This document shows positions 1 to 13,299 of a stretch of 64,000 nt of DNA, in pieces; position 1 is the first letter of the stretch, and each line of letters starts with the position of its first letter. The stretch comes from Atherix ibis (Eukaryota > Arthropoda > Insecta > Diptera > Athericidae): the NCBI GenBank assembly GCA_958298945.1, contig OY282608.1:76246806-76310805 (forward strand), given 5' to 3'. A program made the position numbers and the translations under genes. The notes beneath the pieces were generated by a model that worked only from the letters and a program-made list of their open reading frames with translations, had not been told where the DNA came from and ran no database searches.

Positions 1-3000
1 ATTTGTTTGTTGGTTTGTTGGTTTATTGGTTTGTTGGTTTGTTGGTTTGTTGGTTTATTGGTTTGTTGGTTTGTTGGTTTGTTAGTTTGTTGGTTTGTTC
101 GTTTGTTGGTTTATTTGTTTGTTGGTTTGTTGGTTGTTGTTGGTTTCTTGGTTTGTTGATTGTTGACTTGTTGGCTTGTTGGTTTGTTGGTTTGTTGGCT
201 TGTTGGCTTGTTGGTTTGTTGGTTTGTTTGTTTGTTTGGTTTATTTGTTTGTTGGTTTGTTGGGTTGTTGGATTATTTGTTTGTTGGTTTGTTGGTTTGT
301 TGGCTTGTTGGTTTGTTGGTTTGTTGGTTTGTTGGTTTGTTCGTTTGTTGGTTTATTTGTTTTTTGGTTTTTTGGCTTGTTGGTTTGTTGGCTTGTCGGC
401 TTGTTGGTTTGTTGGTTTATTGGTTTGTTGGTTTGTTGGTTTGTTGGTTTGTTGGTTTGTTCGTTTGTTGGTTTGTTGGTTTGTTGGTTTGTTGGTTTGT
501 TGGTTTGTTGGTTTGTTGGTTTGTTGGTTTGTTGGTTTGTTGGGTTGTTGGATTGTTGGTTTATTTGTTTGTTGGTTTGTTGGCTTGTTGGTTTGTTGGT
601 TTGTTGGTTTGTTGGTTTGTTGGTTTGTTGGTTTGTTGGTTTGTTGGTTTATTTGTTTGTTGGTTTGTTTGTTTGTTTGGTTGTTGGTTTGTTGGCTTGT
701 TGGTTTGTTGGTTTGTGGGTTTGTTGGTTTGTTGTTTTGTTGGTTTCTTGGTTTGTTGGTTTGTTGGTTTATTTGTTTGTTGGTTTGCTGGCTTGTTGGT
801 TCGTAGGCTTGTTGGCTTGTTGGTTTGTTGGTTTATTGGTTTGTTGGCTTGTTGGTTTGTTGGTTTGTTGGTTTGTTGGTTTGTTGGTTTGTTGGTTTGT
901 TGGTTTTTTGGTTTGTTGGTTTGTTGGTTTGTTGGTTTGTTGGTTTGTTTGATTGTTGGGTTGTTGGTTTATTGGTTTGTTGGTTTGTTGGTTTGTTGGT
1001 TTGTTGGTTTGTTGGTTTGTTGGTTTGTTGGGTTGTTGGTTTATTTGTTTGTTGGCTTGTTGGTTTGTTGGTTTGTTGGTTTGTTGGTTTGTTGGTTTGT
1101 TGGTTTGTTGGTTTATTTGTTTGTTGGTTTGTTGGCTTGTTGGTTTGTTGGCTTGTTGGCTGGTTGGTTTGTTGGTTTATTGGTTTGTTGGTTTGTTGGT
1201 TTGTTGGTTTGTTGGTTTGGTGGTTTGTTGGTTTGTGGGTTTGTTGGTTTGTTAGTTTGTTGGTTTGTTGGTTTGTTGGTCTGTTGGTTTGTTTGATTGT
1301 TGGTTTGTTGGTTTATTGGTTAGTGGGTTTGTTGGTTTGTTGGTTTGTTGGTTTCTTGGTTTGTTGGTTTGTTGGTTTGTTCGTTTGTTGGTTTGTTGGT
1401 TTGTTCGCTTGTTGGTTTGCTGGTTTATTGGTTTGTTGGTTTGTTGGTTTGTTTGTTTGTTGGTTTGTTCGTTTGTTGGCTTGTTAGTTTGTTGGATTGT
1501 TGGTTTGTTGGTTTGTTCGTTTGTTGGTTTGTTGGTTTGTTGGTTTGTTGAATTGTTGGTTTGTTGGTTTGATCGTTTGTTAGTTTGTTGGTTTGTTCGT
1601 TTGTTGGTTTGCTGGTTTATTGGTTTGCTGGTTTGTTGGTTTGTTGGTTTGTTGGTTTGTTGGTTTGTTGGTTTGTTGGTTTGTTGGTTTGTTGGTTCGT
1701 TGTTTTATTTGTTTGTTGGGTTGTTGGTTTGTTGGTTTGTTGGTTTGTTGGTTTGTTGGTTTGTTGGTTGGTTGGTTTGTTGGTTTGTTGGTTTGTTGGC
1801 TTGTTTGTTTGTCGGTTTGTTGGTTTGTTGGTTTGTTGGTTTGTTTGTTTTTTGGTTTGTTCGTTTGTTGGCTTGTTGGTTTGTGGTTTGTTGGCTTGTT
1901 TGCTTGTTGGTTTGTTAGTTTGTTTGCTTGTTGGTTTGTTGGTTTGTTGGCTTGCTGGCTTGTTGGTTTGTTGGTTTGTTTGTTTGTTTGTTTGTTGGTT
2001 TGTTCGTTTGTTGGCTTGTTGGTTTGTTGGCTTGCTGGCTTGTTGGTTTGTTGGTTTGTTTGTTTGTTGGTTTATTTGTTTGTTGGTTTGTTGGTTTGTT
2101 GGGTTGTTGGTTTATTTGTTTGTTGGTTTGTTGGTTTGTTGGTTTGTTGGTTTGTTGGTTTATTGGTTTATTGGTTTGTTGGCTTGTTGGTTTGTTGGCT
2201 TGTTGGCTTGTTGGTTTGTTGTTTTGTTGGTTTGTTGGTTTGTTGGTTTGTTGGCTTGTTGGTTTGTTGGTTTGTTGGTTTGTTGGTTTGTTGGTTTGCT
2301 GGTTTGTTGGTTTGTTGGTTTGTTGGTTTGTTGGTTTGTTGGTTTGTTGGTTTGTTGGTTTGTTGGTTTGTTGGTTTGTTGGTTTGTTGGTTTGTTGGTT
2401 TGTTGGTTTGTTGGTTTGTTGGTTTGTTGGTTTGTTTGTTTGTTGGTTTGTTGGTTTGTTGGTTTGTTTGTTTGTTAGTTTGTTCGTTTGTTGGCTTGTT
2501 GGTTTGTGGCTTATTGGCTTGTTTGCTTGTTGGTTTGTTAGTTTGTTTGCTTGTTGGTTTGTTGGTTTCTTGGTTTGTTGGTTTGTTGGTTTGTTGGTTT
2601 ATTGGTTTGTTGGCTTGTTGGTTTGTTGGCTTGTTGGCTTGTTGGTTTGTTGTTTTGTTGGTTTGTTGGTTTGTTGGCTTGCTGGCTTGTTGGTGTGTTG
2701 GTTTGTTTGTTTGTTGGTTTATTTGTTTGTTGGTTTGTTGGGTTGTTGGTTTATTTGTTTGTTGGTTTGTTGGCTTGTTGGTTTGTTGGTTTGTTGGTTT
2801 GTTGGTTTGTTGGTTTGTTGGTTTGTTGGTTTATTTGTTTGTTGGTTTGTTGGCTTGTTGGTTTGTTGGTTTATTGGTTTTTTGGTTTGTTGGTTTGTTG
2901 GTTTTTGGTTTGTTGGTTTGTTGGTTTGTTGGTTTGTTCGTTTGTTGGTTTATTTGTTTGTTGGTTTGTTGGTTGTTGTTGGTTTCTTGGTTTGTTTGTT

Positions 3001-3755
3001 TGTTGGCTTGTTGGTTTGCTGGCTTGTTGGTTTGTAGGCTTGTTGGTTTGTTGGTTTGTTGGCTTGTTGGCTTGTTGGTTTGTTGGTTTGTTTGTTTGTT
3101 TGGTTTATTTGTTTGTTGGTTTGTTGGGTTGTTGGTTTATTTGTTTGTTGGTTTGTTGGCTTGTTGGTTTGTTGGTTTGTTGGTTTGTTGGTTTGTTGGT
3201 TTGTTGGTTTATTTGTTTGTTGGTTTGTTGGCTTGTTGGTTTGTTGGCTTGTCGGCTTGTTGGTTTGTTGGTTTATTGGTTTGTTGGTTTGTTGGTTTGA
3301 TGGTTTGTTGGTTTGTTCGTTTGTTGGTTTGTTGGTTTGTTGGTTTGTTCGTTTGTTGGTTTGTTGGTTTGTTGGTTTGTTGGTTTGTTGGTTTGTTGGT
3401 TTGTTGGGTTGTTGGGTTGTTGGTTTATTTGTTTGTTGGTTTGTTGGCTTGTTGGTTTGTTGGTTTGTTGGTTTGTTGGTTTGTTGGTTTGTTGGTTTAT
3501 TTGTTTGTTGGTTTGTTTGTTTGTTTGGTTGTTGGTTTGTTGGCTTGTTGGTTTGTTGGTTTGTGGGTTTGTTGGTTTGTTGTTTTGTTGGTTTCTTGGT
3601 TTGTTGGTTTGTTGGTTTATTTGCTTGGTGGTTTGCTGGCTTGTTGGTTTGTAGGCTTGTTGGTTTGTTGGTTTGTTGGCTTGTTGGCTTGTTGGTTTGT
3701 TGGTTTGTTTGTTTGTTTGGTTTATTTGTTTGTTGGTTTGTTGGGTTGTTGGATT
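1..3755. repeat. HOR block A, copy 1 (5' end outside window)
   Basis: This segment matches the sequence starting near 3756 in the order of its variant octamers. Base 1 aligns with 3756 (offset 3755), the GATTGTTGAC landmark at 158 aligns with 3921 (3763), and later landmarks align at 3707, 3691, 3699 and 3715. The changing offset shows small indels between copies, and all these offsets leave remainder 3 modulo 8. The marker ggttgttgttggtttctt occurs at 132 and 2971 here. A shorter internal similarity (about 2950-3400 against 3640-4300) shows that the unit is itself composite. No gene is present. The unit boundary is approximate, because canonical octamers cannot be aligned uniquely. Confidence 0.8.
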
Positions 3756-6700
3756 ATTTGTTTGTTGGTTTGTTGGTTTATTGGTTTGTTGGTTTGTTGG
3801 TTTGTTGGTTTGTTGGTTTGTTGGTTTGTTGGTTTGTTGGTTTGTTAGTTTGTTGGTTTGTTCGTTTGTTGGTTTATTTGTTTGTTGGTTTGTTGGTTGT
3901 TGTTGGTTTCTTGGTTTGTTGATTGTTGACTTGTTGGCTTGTTGGTTTGTTGGTTTGTTGGCTTGTTGGCTTGTTGGTTTGTTGGTTTGTTTGTTTGTTT
4001 GGTTTATTTGTTTGTTGGTTTGTTGGGTTGTTGGATTATTTGTTTGTTGGTTTGTTGGTTTGTTGGCTTGTTGGTTTGTTGGTTTGTTGGTTTGTTGGTT
4101 TGTTCGTTTGTTGGTTTATTTGTTTTTTGGTTTTTTGGCTTGTTGGTTTGTTGGCTTGTCGGCTTGTTGGTTTGTTGGTTTATTGGTTTGTTGGTTTGTT
4201 GGTTTGTTGGTTTGTTGGTTTGTTCGTTTGTTGGTTTGTTGGTTTGTTGGTTTGTTGGTTTGTTGGTTTGTTGGTTTGTTGGTTTGTTGGTTTGTTGGGT
4301 TGTTGGGTTGTTGGTTTATTTGTTTGTTGGTTTGTTGGCTTGTTGGTTTGTTGGTTTATTTCTTTGTTGGTTTGTTTGTTTGTTTGGTTGTTGGTTTGTT
4401 GGCTTGTTGGTTTGTTGGTTTGTGGGTTTGTTGGTTTGTTGTTTTGTTGGTTTCTTGGTTTGTTGGTTTGTTGGTTTATTTGTTTGTTGGTTTGCTGGCT
4501 TGTTGGTTTGTAGGCTTGTTGGCTTGTTGGTTTGTTGGTTTATTGGTTTGTTGGTTTGTTGGTTTGTTGGTTTGTTGGTTTGTTGGTTTGTTGGTTTTTT
4601 GGTTTGTTGGTTTGTTGGTTTGTTGGTTTGTTGGTTTGTTTGATTGTTGGGTTGTTGGTTTATTGGTTTGTTGGTTTGTTGGTTTGTTGGTTTGTTGGTT
4701 TGTTGGTTTGTTGGTTTGTTGGTTTGTTGGGTTGTTGGTTTATATGTTTGTTGGCTTGTTGGTTTGTTGGTTTGTTGGTTTGTTGGTTTGTTGGTTTGTT
4801 GGTTTGTTGGTTTATTTGTTTGTTGGTTTGTTGGCTTGTTGGTTTGTTGGCTTGTTGGCTGGTTGGTTTGTTGGTTTATTGGTTTGTTGGTTTGTTGGTT
4901 TGTTGGTTTGGTGGTTTGTTGGTTTGTGGGTTTGTTGGTTTGTTAGTTTGTTGGTTTGTTGGTTTGTTGGTCTGTTGGTTTGTTTGATTGTTGGTTTGTT
5001 GGTTTATTGGTTAGTGGGTTTGTTGGTTTGTTGGTTTGTTGGTTTGTTGGTTTGTTGGTTTGTTGGTTTGTTCGTTTGTTGGTTTGTTTGTTTGTTCGCT
5101 TGTTGGTTTGCTGGTTTATTGGTTTGTTGGTTTGTTGGTTTGTTTGTTTGTTGGTTTGTGCGTTTGTTGGCTTGTTAGTTTGTTGGATTGTTGGTTTGTT
5201 GGTTTGTTCGTTTGTTGGTTTGTTGGTTTGTTGGTTTGTTGGTTTGTTGAATTGTTGGTTTGTTGGTTTGTTCGTTTGTTAGTTTGTTGGTTTGTTCGTT
5301 TGTTGGTTTGCTGGTTTATTGGTTTGCTGGTTTGTTGGTTTGTTGGTTTGTTGGTTTGTTGGTTTGTTGGTTTGTTGGTTTGTTGGTTTGTTGGTTTGTT
5401 GGTTTGTTGGTTCGTTGTTTTATTTGTTTGTTGGGTTGTTGGTTTGTTGGTTTGTTGGTTTGTTGGTTTGTTGGTTTGTTGAATGGTTGGTTTGTTGGTT
5501 TGTTGGTTTGTTGGCTTGTTTGTTTGTTGGTTTGTTGGTTTGTTGGTTTGTTGGTTTGTTTGTTTTTTGGTTTGTTCGTTTGTTGGCTTGTTGGTTTGTG
5601 GTTTGTTGGCTTGTTTGCTTGTTGGTTTGTTAGTTTGTTTGCTTGTTGGTTTGTTGGTTTGTTGGCTTGCTGGCTTGTTGGTTTGTTGGTTTGTTTGTTT
5701 GTTTGTTTGTTGGTTTGTTCGTTTGTTGGCTTGTTGGTTTGTTGGCTTGCTGGCTTGTTGGTTTGTTGGTTTGTTTGTTTGTTGGTTTATTTGTTTGTTG
5801 GTTTGTTGGTTTGTTGGGTTGTTGGTTTATTTGTTTGTTGGTTTGTTGGTTTGTTGGTTTGTTGGTTTGTTGGTTTATTGGTTTGTTGGCTTGTTGGTTT
5901 GTTGGCTTGTTGGCTTGTTGGTTTGTTGGTTTGTTGGTTTGTTGGTTTGTTGGTTTGCTGGTTTGTTGGTTTGTTGGTTTGTTGGTTTGTTGGTTTGTTG
6001 GTTTGTTGGTTTGTTGGTTTGTTGGTTTGTTGGTTTGTTGGTTTGTTGGTTTGTTGGGTTGTTGGTTTGTTGGTTTGTTGGTTTGTTAGTTTGTTTGTTT
6101 GTTGGTTTGTTGGTTTGTTGGTTTGTTTGTTTGTTAGTTTGTTCGTTTGTTGGCTTGTTGGTTTGTGGCTTATTGGCTTGTTTGCTTGTTGGTTTGATAG
6201 TTTGTTTGCTTGTTGGTTTGTTGGTTTCTTGGTTTGTTGGTTTGTTGGTTTGTTGGTTTATTGGTTTGTTGGCTTGTTGGTTTGTTGGCTTGTTGGCTTG
6301 TTGGTTTGTTGTTTTGTTGGTTTGTTGGTTTTTTGGGTTGTTGATTTGTTGGTTTGTTGGTTTGTTGGTTTGTTGGTTTGTTTGTTTGTTGGTTTGTTCG
6401 TTTTTTGGCTTGTTGGTTTGTTGGCTTGCTGGCTTGTTGGTTTGTTGGTTTGTTTGTTTGTTGGTTTATTTGTTTGTTGGTTTGTTGGTTTGTTGGTTTG
6501 TTGGGTTGTTGGTTTATTTGTTTGTTGGTTTGTTGGCTTGTTGGTTTGTTGGTTTGTTGGTTTGTTGGTTTGTTGGTTTGTTGGTTTGTTGGTTTATTTG
6601 TTTGTTGGTTTGTTGGCTTGTTGGTTTGTTGGTTTATTGGTTTGTTGGTTTGTTGGTTTGTTGGTTTTTGGTTTGTTGGTTTGTTGGTTTGTTGGTTTGT

Positions 6701-6760
6701 TCGTTTGTTGGTTTATTTGTTTGTTGGTTTGTTGGTTGTTGTTGGTTTCTTGGTTTGTTT
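3756..6760. repeat. HOR block A, copy 2
   Basis: This is the second copy of the roughly 3.7-kb block A unit, head-to-tail with the first. It repeats the same succession of rare landmarks: the ggttgttgttggtttctt marker at 3895 and 6734, GATTGTTGAC at 3921, and the tract with a GTCTGTTGG variant at about 1279 and 4970. It differs from copy 1 by point changes and whole-octamer indels. It ends where the exact 3257-bp duplication of block B begins. No coding or RNA gene is seen. Confidence 0.78.
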
Positions 6761-9700
6761 GTTTGTTGGCTTGTTGGTTTGTTGGTTTGTTGGCTTGTTG
6801 GCTTGTTGGTTTGTTGGTTTGTTTGTTTGTTTGGTTTATTTGTTTGTTGGTTTGTTGGGTTGTTGGATTATTTGTTTGTTGGTTTGTTGGCTTGTTGGTT
6901 TGTTGGTTTGTTGGTTTGTTGGTTTGTTGGTTTGTTGGTTTATTTGTTTTTTGGTTTGTTGGCTTGTTGGTTTGTTGGCTTGTCGGCTTGTTGGTTTGTT
7001 GGTTTATTAATTTGTTGGTTTGTTAGTTTGTTGGTTTGTTGGTTTGTTGGTTTGTTGGTTTGTTGGTTTGGTGGTTTGTTGGTTTGTTGGTTTGTTGGTT
7101 TGTTGGTTTGTTGGTTTGTTGGTTTGTTGGTTTGTTTGATTGTTGGTTTATTGGTTTATTGGTTTGTTGGTTTGTTGGTTTGTTGGTTTGTTGGTTTGTT
7201 GGTTTGTTGGTTTGTTGGGTTGTTGGTTTATTTGTTTGTTGGTTTGTTGGCTTGTTGGTTTGTTGGTTTGTTGGTTTGTTGGTTTGTTCGTTTGTTGGTT
7301 TGTTGGTTTATTTGTTTGTTGGTTTGTTGGCTTGTTGGTTTGTTGGCTTGTTGGCTTGTTGGTTTGTTGGTTTATTGGTTTGTTGGTATGTTGGTTTGTT
7401 GGTTTGTTGGTTTGTTGGTTTGTTGGTTTGTTGGTTTGTTGGTTTGATGGTTTGTTTGATTGTTGGTTTGTTGGTTTATTGGTTTGTTGGTTTGTTGATT
7501 TGTTGGTTTGTTGGTTTGTTGGTTTGTTGGTTTGTTGGTTTGTTGGTTTGTTGGTTTGTTTGATTGTTGGTTTGTAGGTTTATTGGTTTGTTGGTTTGTT
7601 GGTTTGTTGGTTAGTTGGTTTGTTGGTTTGTTGGTTTGTTCGCTTGTTGGTTTGTTCGTATGTTGGTTTGTTGGTTTGTTCGTTTGTTTGTTTGCTGGTT
7701 TATTGGTTTGTTGGTTTGTTAGTTTGTTGGTTTGTTGAATTGTTGGTTTGTTCGTTTGTTGGTTTGTTGGTTTGTTCGTTTGTTGGTTTGCTGGTTTATT
7801 GGTTTGTTGGTTTGTTGGTTTGTTAGTTTGTTGGTTTGTTGGGTTGTTTGTTTGTTGGTTTGTTGTTTTATTTATTTGTTGGTTTGTTGGTTTGTTGGTT
7901 TGTTGGTTTGTTGGTTTGTTGGTTTGTTGGCTTGTTGGTTTGTTGGTTTGTTGGTTTGTTGGTTTGTTAGTTTGTTGGTTTGTTGTTTTGTTGGTTTGTT
8001 TATTTGTTGGTTTGTTGGTTTGTTGGTTTGTCGGTTTGTTCGTTTGTTGGTTTGTTGGTTTGTTGGTTTGTTTGTTTGTTGGTTTGTTGGTTTCCTGGTT
8101 TGTTGGCTTGTTGGTTTCTTGGTTTGTTGGTTTATTGGTTTGTTGGTTTGTTGGTTTGTTGGTTTGTTGGTTTGTTGGTTTGTTGGTTAGTTCGTTTGTT
8201 GGATTTTTGGTTTGTTGGTTTGTTGGTTTGCTGGTTTGATTGTTTGTTGGATTGTTCGTTTGTTGGCTTGTTGGTTTGTTGGCTTGTTGGCTTGTTGGTT
8301 TGTTGGTTTTTTGGTTTGTTGGCCTGTTGGTTTGTTGGTTTGTTGATTAGTTGGTTTGTTGGTTTGTTGGTTTGTTGGTTTGTTGGTTTGTTGGTTTGTT
8401 GGTTTGTTGGTTTGTTGGTTTGTTGGTTTTTTAGTTTGTTGGCTTGTTTGTTTGTTGGTTTGTTGGTTTGTTCGTTTGTCCGTTTGTTGGCTTGTTGGTT
8501 TGTTGGTTTGTTGGTTTGTTAGATTGTTGGTTTGTTGGTTTGTTGGTTTGTTGGTTTGTTGTTTTGTTGGTTTGTTGGTTTGTTGGTTTAATTGTTTGTT
8601 GGTTTGTTGGTTTGTTGGTTTGTTTGTTTGTTGGTTTGTTCGCTTGTTGGCTTGTTTGTTTGTTGGCTTGTTGGCTTGTTGGCATGTTGGCTTGTTAGTT
8701 TGTTGGTTTGTTGGTTTGTTGGTTTGTTGGTTTGCTGGTTTGTTGGTTTGTTGGTTTGTTGGTTTGTTGGTTTGTTGGTTTGTTGGTTTGTTGGTTTGTT
8801 GGTTTGTTGGTTTGTTGGCTTGTTGGCTTGTTGGTTTGTTGGTTTGTTGGTTTATTTGTTTGTTGGTTTGTTTGCTTGTTGGTTTGTTGGCTTGTTGGCT
8901 TGTTGGTTTGTTGGTTTCTTTGTTTGTTGGTTTGTTCGTTTGTTGGCTTGTTGGTTTGTTGGTTTGTTGGTTTGTTGGTTTGTTGGTTTGTTGGTTTCTT
9001 CGTTTGTTGGTTTTTCGGTTTGTTGGTTTGTTGGTTTGTTGGTTTGTTGGTTTTTTGGTTTGTTGGCTTGTTGGTTTGTTGGTTTGTTGGTTTGTTGGTT
9101 TGTTGGTTTGTTGGTTTGTTGGTTTGTTGATTTGTTGGTTTGTTGGTTTGTTGGTTTGTTCGTTTGTTGGTTTTTTTGGTTTATTGGTTTGTTGGTTTGT
9201 TGGTTTGTTGGTTTGTTGGTTTGTTCGTTTGTTGGATTTTTGGTTTGTTAGTTTGTTGGTTTGTTGGTTTGTTAGTTTGTTTGTTTGTTGGTTTCTTCGT
9301 TTGTTGGCTTGTTGGTTTGTTGGCTTGTTGGCTTGTTGGTTTGTTGGTTTTTTGTTTTGTTGGCCTGTTGGTTTGTTGGTTTGTTGGTTTGTTGATTTGT
9401 TGGTTTGTTGGTTTGTTGGTTTGTTCGTTTGTTGGTTTGTTGGCTTGTTGGTTTGTTGGCTTGTTGGTTTGTTGGTTTGTTGGTTTGTTGGTTTGTTGGT
9501 TTGTTGGTTTGTTGGTTTGTTGGTTTGTTGGTTTGTTGGTTTGTTGGTTTGTTGGTTTGTTGGTTTGTTGGCTTGTTGGTTTGTTGGTTTGTTGGCTTGT
9601 TGGCTTGTTGGCTTATCGGTTTGTTGGTTTGTTGGTTTGTTGGTTTGTTGGTTTGTTGGTTTGTTGGTTTGTTGGTTTGTTAGTTTGTTGGTTTGTTGTT

Positions 9701-10042
9701 TTTTTGGTTTGTTTGTTTGTTGGTTTGTTGGTTTGTTCGTTTGTTTGTTTGTGGGTTTGTTCGTTTGTTGGCTTGTTGGTTTGTTGGCTTGTTGGTTTGT
9801 TGGTTTGTTAGTTTGTTGGTTTGTTGGTTTGTTGGTTTGTAGGTTTATTTGTTTGTTCGTTTGTTGGTTTGTTGGTTTGTTGGTTTGTTGGTTTGTTGGT
9901 TTGTTGGTTTGTTGGTTTGTTGGTTTGTTGGTTTATTTGTTTTTTTGTTTGTTCGTTTGTGGATTGTTGGTTTGTTGGCTTGTTGGTCTGTTCGTTTGTT
10001 GGTTTGTTGGTTTACTGGTTTGTTGGCTTGTTGGTTTGTTGG
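6761..10042. repeat. 3257-bp tandem duplication, copy 1
   Basis: Bases 6761-10042 recur at 10018-13299 with a constant offset of 3257. Every landmark checked keeps this offset, including the ggtttttcgg variant (9011 and 12268) and the tttatttgtttttttg variant (9932 and 13189). I found no mismatch or indel in the stretches I compared. The two 3282-bp matching intervals overlap by 25 bp at 10018-10042, which marks the exchange junction. The period is 407 octamers plus 1 bp. The first few hundred bases resemble block A and the remainder defines the block B variant pattern. No gene is seen. Confidence 0.92.
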
Positions 10043-13000
10043 TTTGTTGGCTTGTTGGCTTGTTGGTTTGTTGGTTTGTTTGTTTGTTTGGTTTATTTGT
10101 TTGTTGGTTTGTTGGGTTGTTGGATTATTTGTTTGTTGGTTTGTTGGCTTGTTGGTTTGTTGGTTTGTTGGTTTGTTGGTTTGTTGGTTTGTTGGTTTAT
10201 TTGTTTTTTGGTTTGTTGGCTTGTTGGTTTGTTGGCTTGTCGGCTTGTTGGTTTGTTGGTTTATTAATTTGTTGGTTTGTTAGTTTGTTGGTTTGTTGGT
10301 TTGTTGGTTTGTTGGTTTGTTGGTTTGGTGGTTTGTTGGTTTGTTGGTTTGTTGGTTTGTTGGTTTGTTGGTTTGTTGGTTTGTTGGTTTGTTTGATTGT
10401 TGGTTTATTGGTTTATTGGTTTGTTGGTTTGTTGGTTTGTTGGTTTGTTGGTTTGTTGGTTTGTTGGTTTGTTGGGTTGTTGGTTTATTTGTTTGTTGGT
10501 TTGTTGGCTTGTTGGTTTGTTGGTTTGTTGGTTTGTTGGTTTGTTCGTTTGTTGGTTTGTTGGTTTATTTGTTTGTTGGTTTGTTGGCTTGTTGGTTTGT
10601 TGGCTTGTTGGCTTGTTGGTTTGTTGGTTTATTGGTTTGTTGGTATGTTGGTTTGTTGGTTTGTTGGTTTGTTGGTTTGTTGGTTTGTTGGTTTGTTGGT
10701 TTGATGGTTTGTTTGATTGTTGGTTTGTTGGTTTATTGGTTTGTTGGTTTGTTGATTTGTTGGTTTGTTGGTTTGTTGGTTTGTTGGTTTGTTGGTTTGT
10801 TGGTTTGTTGGTTTGTTTGATTGTTGGTTTGTAGGTTTATTGGTTTGTTGGTTTGTTGGTTTGTTGGTTAGTTGGTTTGTTGGTTTGTTGGTTTGTTCGC
10901 TTGTTGGTTTGTTCGTATGTTGGTTTGTTGGTTTGTTCGTTTGTTTGTTTGCTGGTTTATTGGTTTGTTGGTTTGTTAGTTTGTTGGTTTGTTGAATTGT
11001 TGGTTTGTTCGTTTGTTGGTTTGTTGGTTTGTTCGTTTGTTGGTTTGCTGGTTTATTGGTTTGTTGGTTTGTTGGTTTGTTAGTTTGTTGGTTTGTTGGG
11101 TTGTTTGTTTGTTGGTTTGTTGTTTTATTTATTTGTTGGTTTGTTGGTTTGTTGGTTTGTTGGTTTGTTGGTTTGTTGGTTTGTTGGCTTGTTGGTTTGT
11201 TGGTTTGTTGGTTTGTTGGTTTGTTAGTTTGTTGGTTTGTTGTTTTGTTGGTTTGTTTATTTGTTGGTTTGTTGGTTTGTTGGTTTGTCGGTTTGTTCGT
11301 TTGTTGGTTTGTTGGTTTGTTGGTTTGTTTGTTTGTTGGTTTGTTGGTTTCCTGGTTTGTTGGCTTGTTGGTTTCTTGGTTTGTTGGTTTATTGGTTTGT
11401 TGGTTTGTTGGTTTGTTGGTTTGTTGGTTTGTTGGTTTGTTGGTTAGTTCGTTTGTTGGATTTTTGGTTTGTTGGTTTGTTGGTTTGCTGGTTTGATTGT
11501 TTGTTGGATTGTTCGTTTGTTGGCTTGTTGGTTTGTTGGCTTGTTGGCTTGTTGGTTTGTTGGTTTTTTGGTTTGTTGGCCTGTTGGTTTGTTGGTTTGT
11601 TGATTAGTTGGTTTGTTGGTTTGTTGGTTTGTTGGTTTGTTGGTTTGTTGGTTTGTTGGTTTGTTGGTTTGTTGGTTTGTTGGTTTTTTAGTTTGTTGGC
11701 TTGTTTGTTTGTTGGTTTGTTGGTTTGTTCGTTTGTCCGTTTGTTGGCTTGTTGGTTTGTTGGTTTGTTGGTTTGTTAGATTGTTGGTTTGTTGGTTTGT
11801 TGGTTTGTTGGTTTGTTGTTTTGTTGGTTTGTTGGTTTGTTGGTTTAATTGTTTGTTGGTTTGTTGGTTTGTTGGTTTGTTTGTTTGTTGGTTTGTTCGC
11901 TTGTTGGCTTGTTTGTTTGTTGGCTTGTTGGCTTGTTGGCATGTTGGCTTGTTAGTTTGTTGGTTTGTTGGTTTGTTGGTTTGTTGGTTTGCTGGTTTGT
12001 TGGTTTGTTGGTTTGTTGGTTTGTTGGTTTGTTGGTTTGTTGGTTTGTTGGTTTGTTGGTTTGTTGGTTTGTTGGCTTGTTGGCTTGTTGGTTTGTTGGT
12101 TTGTTGGTTTATTTGTTTGTTGGTTTGTTTGCTTGTTGGTTTGTTGGCTTGTTGGCTTGTTGGTTTGTTGGTTTCTTTGTTTGTTGGTTTGTTCGTTTGT
12201 TGGCTTGTTGGTTTGTTGGTTTGTTGGTTTGTTGGTTTGTTGGTTTGTTGGTTTCTTCGTTTGTTGGTTTTTCGGTTTGTTGGTTTGTTGGTTTGTTGGT
12301 TTGTTGGTTTTTTGGTTTGTTGGCTTGTTGGTTTGTTGGTTTGTTGGTTTGTTGGTTTGTTGGTTTGTTGGTTTGTTGGTTTGTTGATTTGTTGGTTTGT
12401 TGGTTTGTTGGTTTGTTCGTTTGTTGGTTTTTTTGGTTTATTGGTTTGTTGGTTTGTTGGTTTGTTGGTTTGTTGGTTTGTTCGTTTGTTGGATTTTTGG
12501 TTTGTTAGTTTGTTGGTTTGTTGGTTTGTTAGTTTGTTTGTTTGTTGGTTTCTTCGTTTGTTGGCTTGTTGGTTTGTTGGCTTGTTGGCTTGTTGGTTTG
12601 TTGGTTTTTTGTTTTGTTGGCCTGTTGGTTTGTTGGTTTGTTGGTTTGTTGATTTGTTGGTTTGTTGGTTTGTTGGTTTGTTCGTTTGTTGGTTTGTTGG
12701 CTTGTTGGTTTGTTGGCTTGTTGGTTTGTTGGTTTGTTGGTTTGTTGGTTTGTTGGTTTGTTGGTTTGTTGGTTTGTTGGTTTGTTGGTTTGTTGGTTTG
12801 TTGGTTTGTTGGTTTGTTGGTTTGTTGGCTTGTTGGTTTGTTGGTTTGTTGGCTTGTTGGCTTGTTGGCTTATCGGTTTGTTGGTTTGTTGGTTTGTTGG
12901 TTTGTTGGTTTGTTGGTTTGTTGGTTTGTTGGTTTGTTAGTTTGTTGGTTTGTTGTTTTTTTGGTTTGTTTGTTTGTTGGTTTGTTGGTTTGTTCGTTTG

Positions 13001-13299
13001 TTTGTTTGTGGGTTTGTTCGTTTGTTGGCTTGTTGGTTTGTTGGCTTGTTGGTTTGTTGGTTTGTTAGTTTGTTGGTTTGTTGGTTTGTTGGTTTGTAGG
13101 TTTATTTGTTTGTTCGTTTGTTGGTTTGTTGGTTTGTTGGTTTGTTGGTTTGTTGGTTTGTTGGTTTGTTGGTTTGTTGGTTTGTTGGTTTATTTGTTTT
13201 TTTGTTTGTTCGTTTGTGGATTGTTGGTTTGTTGGCTTGTTGGTCTGTTCGTTTGTTGGTTTGTTGGTTTACTGGTTTGTTGGCTTGTTGGTTTGTTGG
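10018..13299. repeat. 3257-bp tandem duplication, copy 2
   Basis: This is the second, apparently identical copy of 6761-10042. The match stops at 13300, where copy 2 continues with a run of GCTTGTTG octamers while copy 1 (10043) continues with canonical octamers. Near-perfect identity over more than 3 kb, beside other HOR copies that have diverged visibly, marks this as the youngest large event in the window or an assembly duplication. No gene is seen. Confidence 0.92.
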
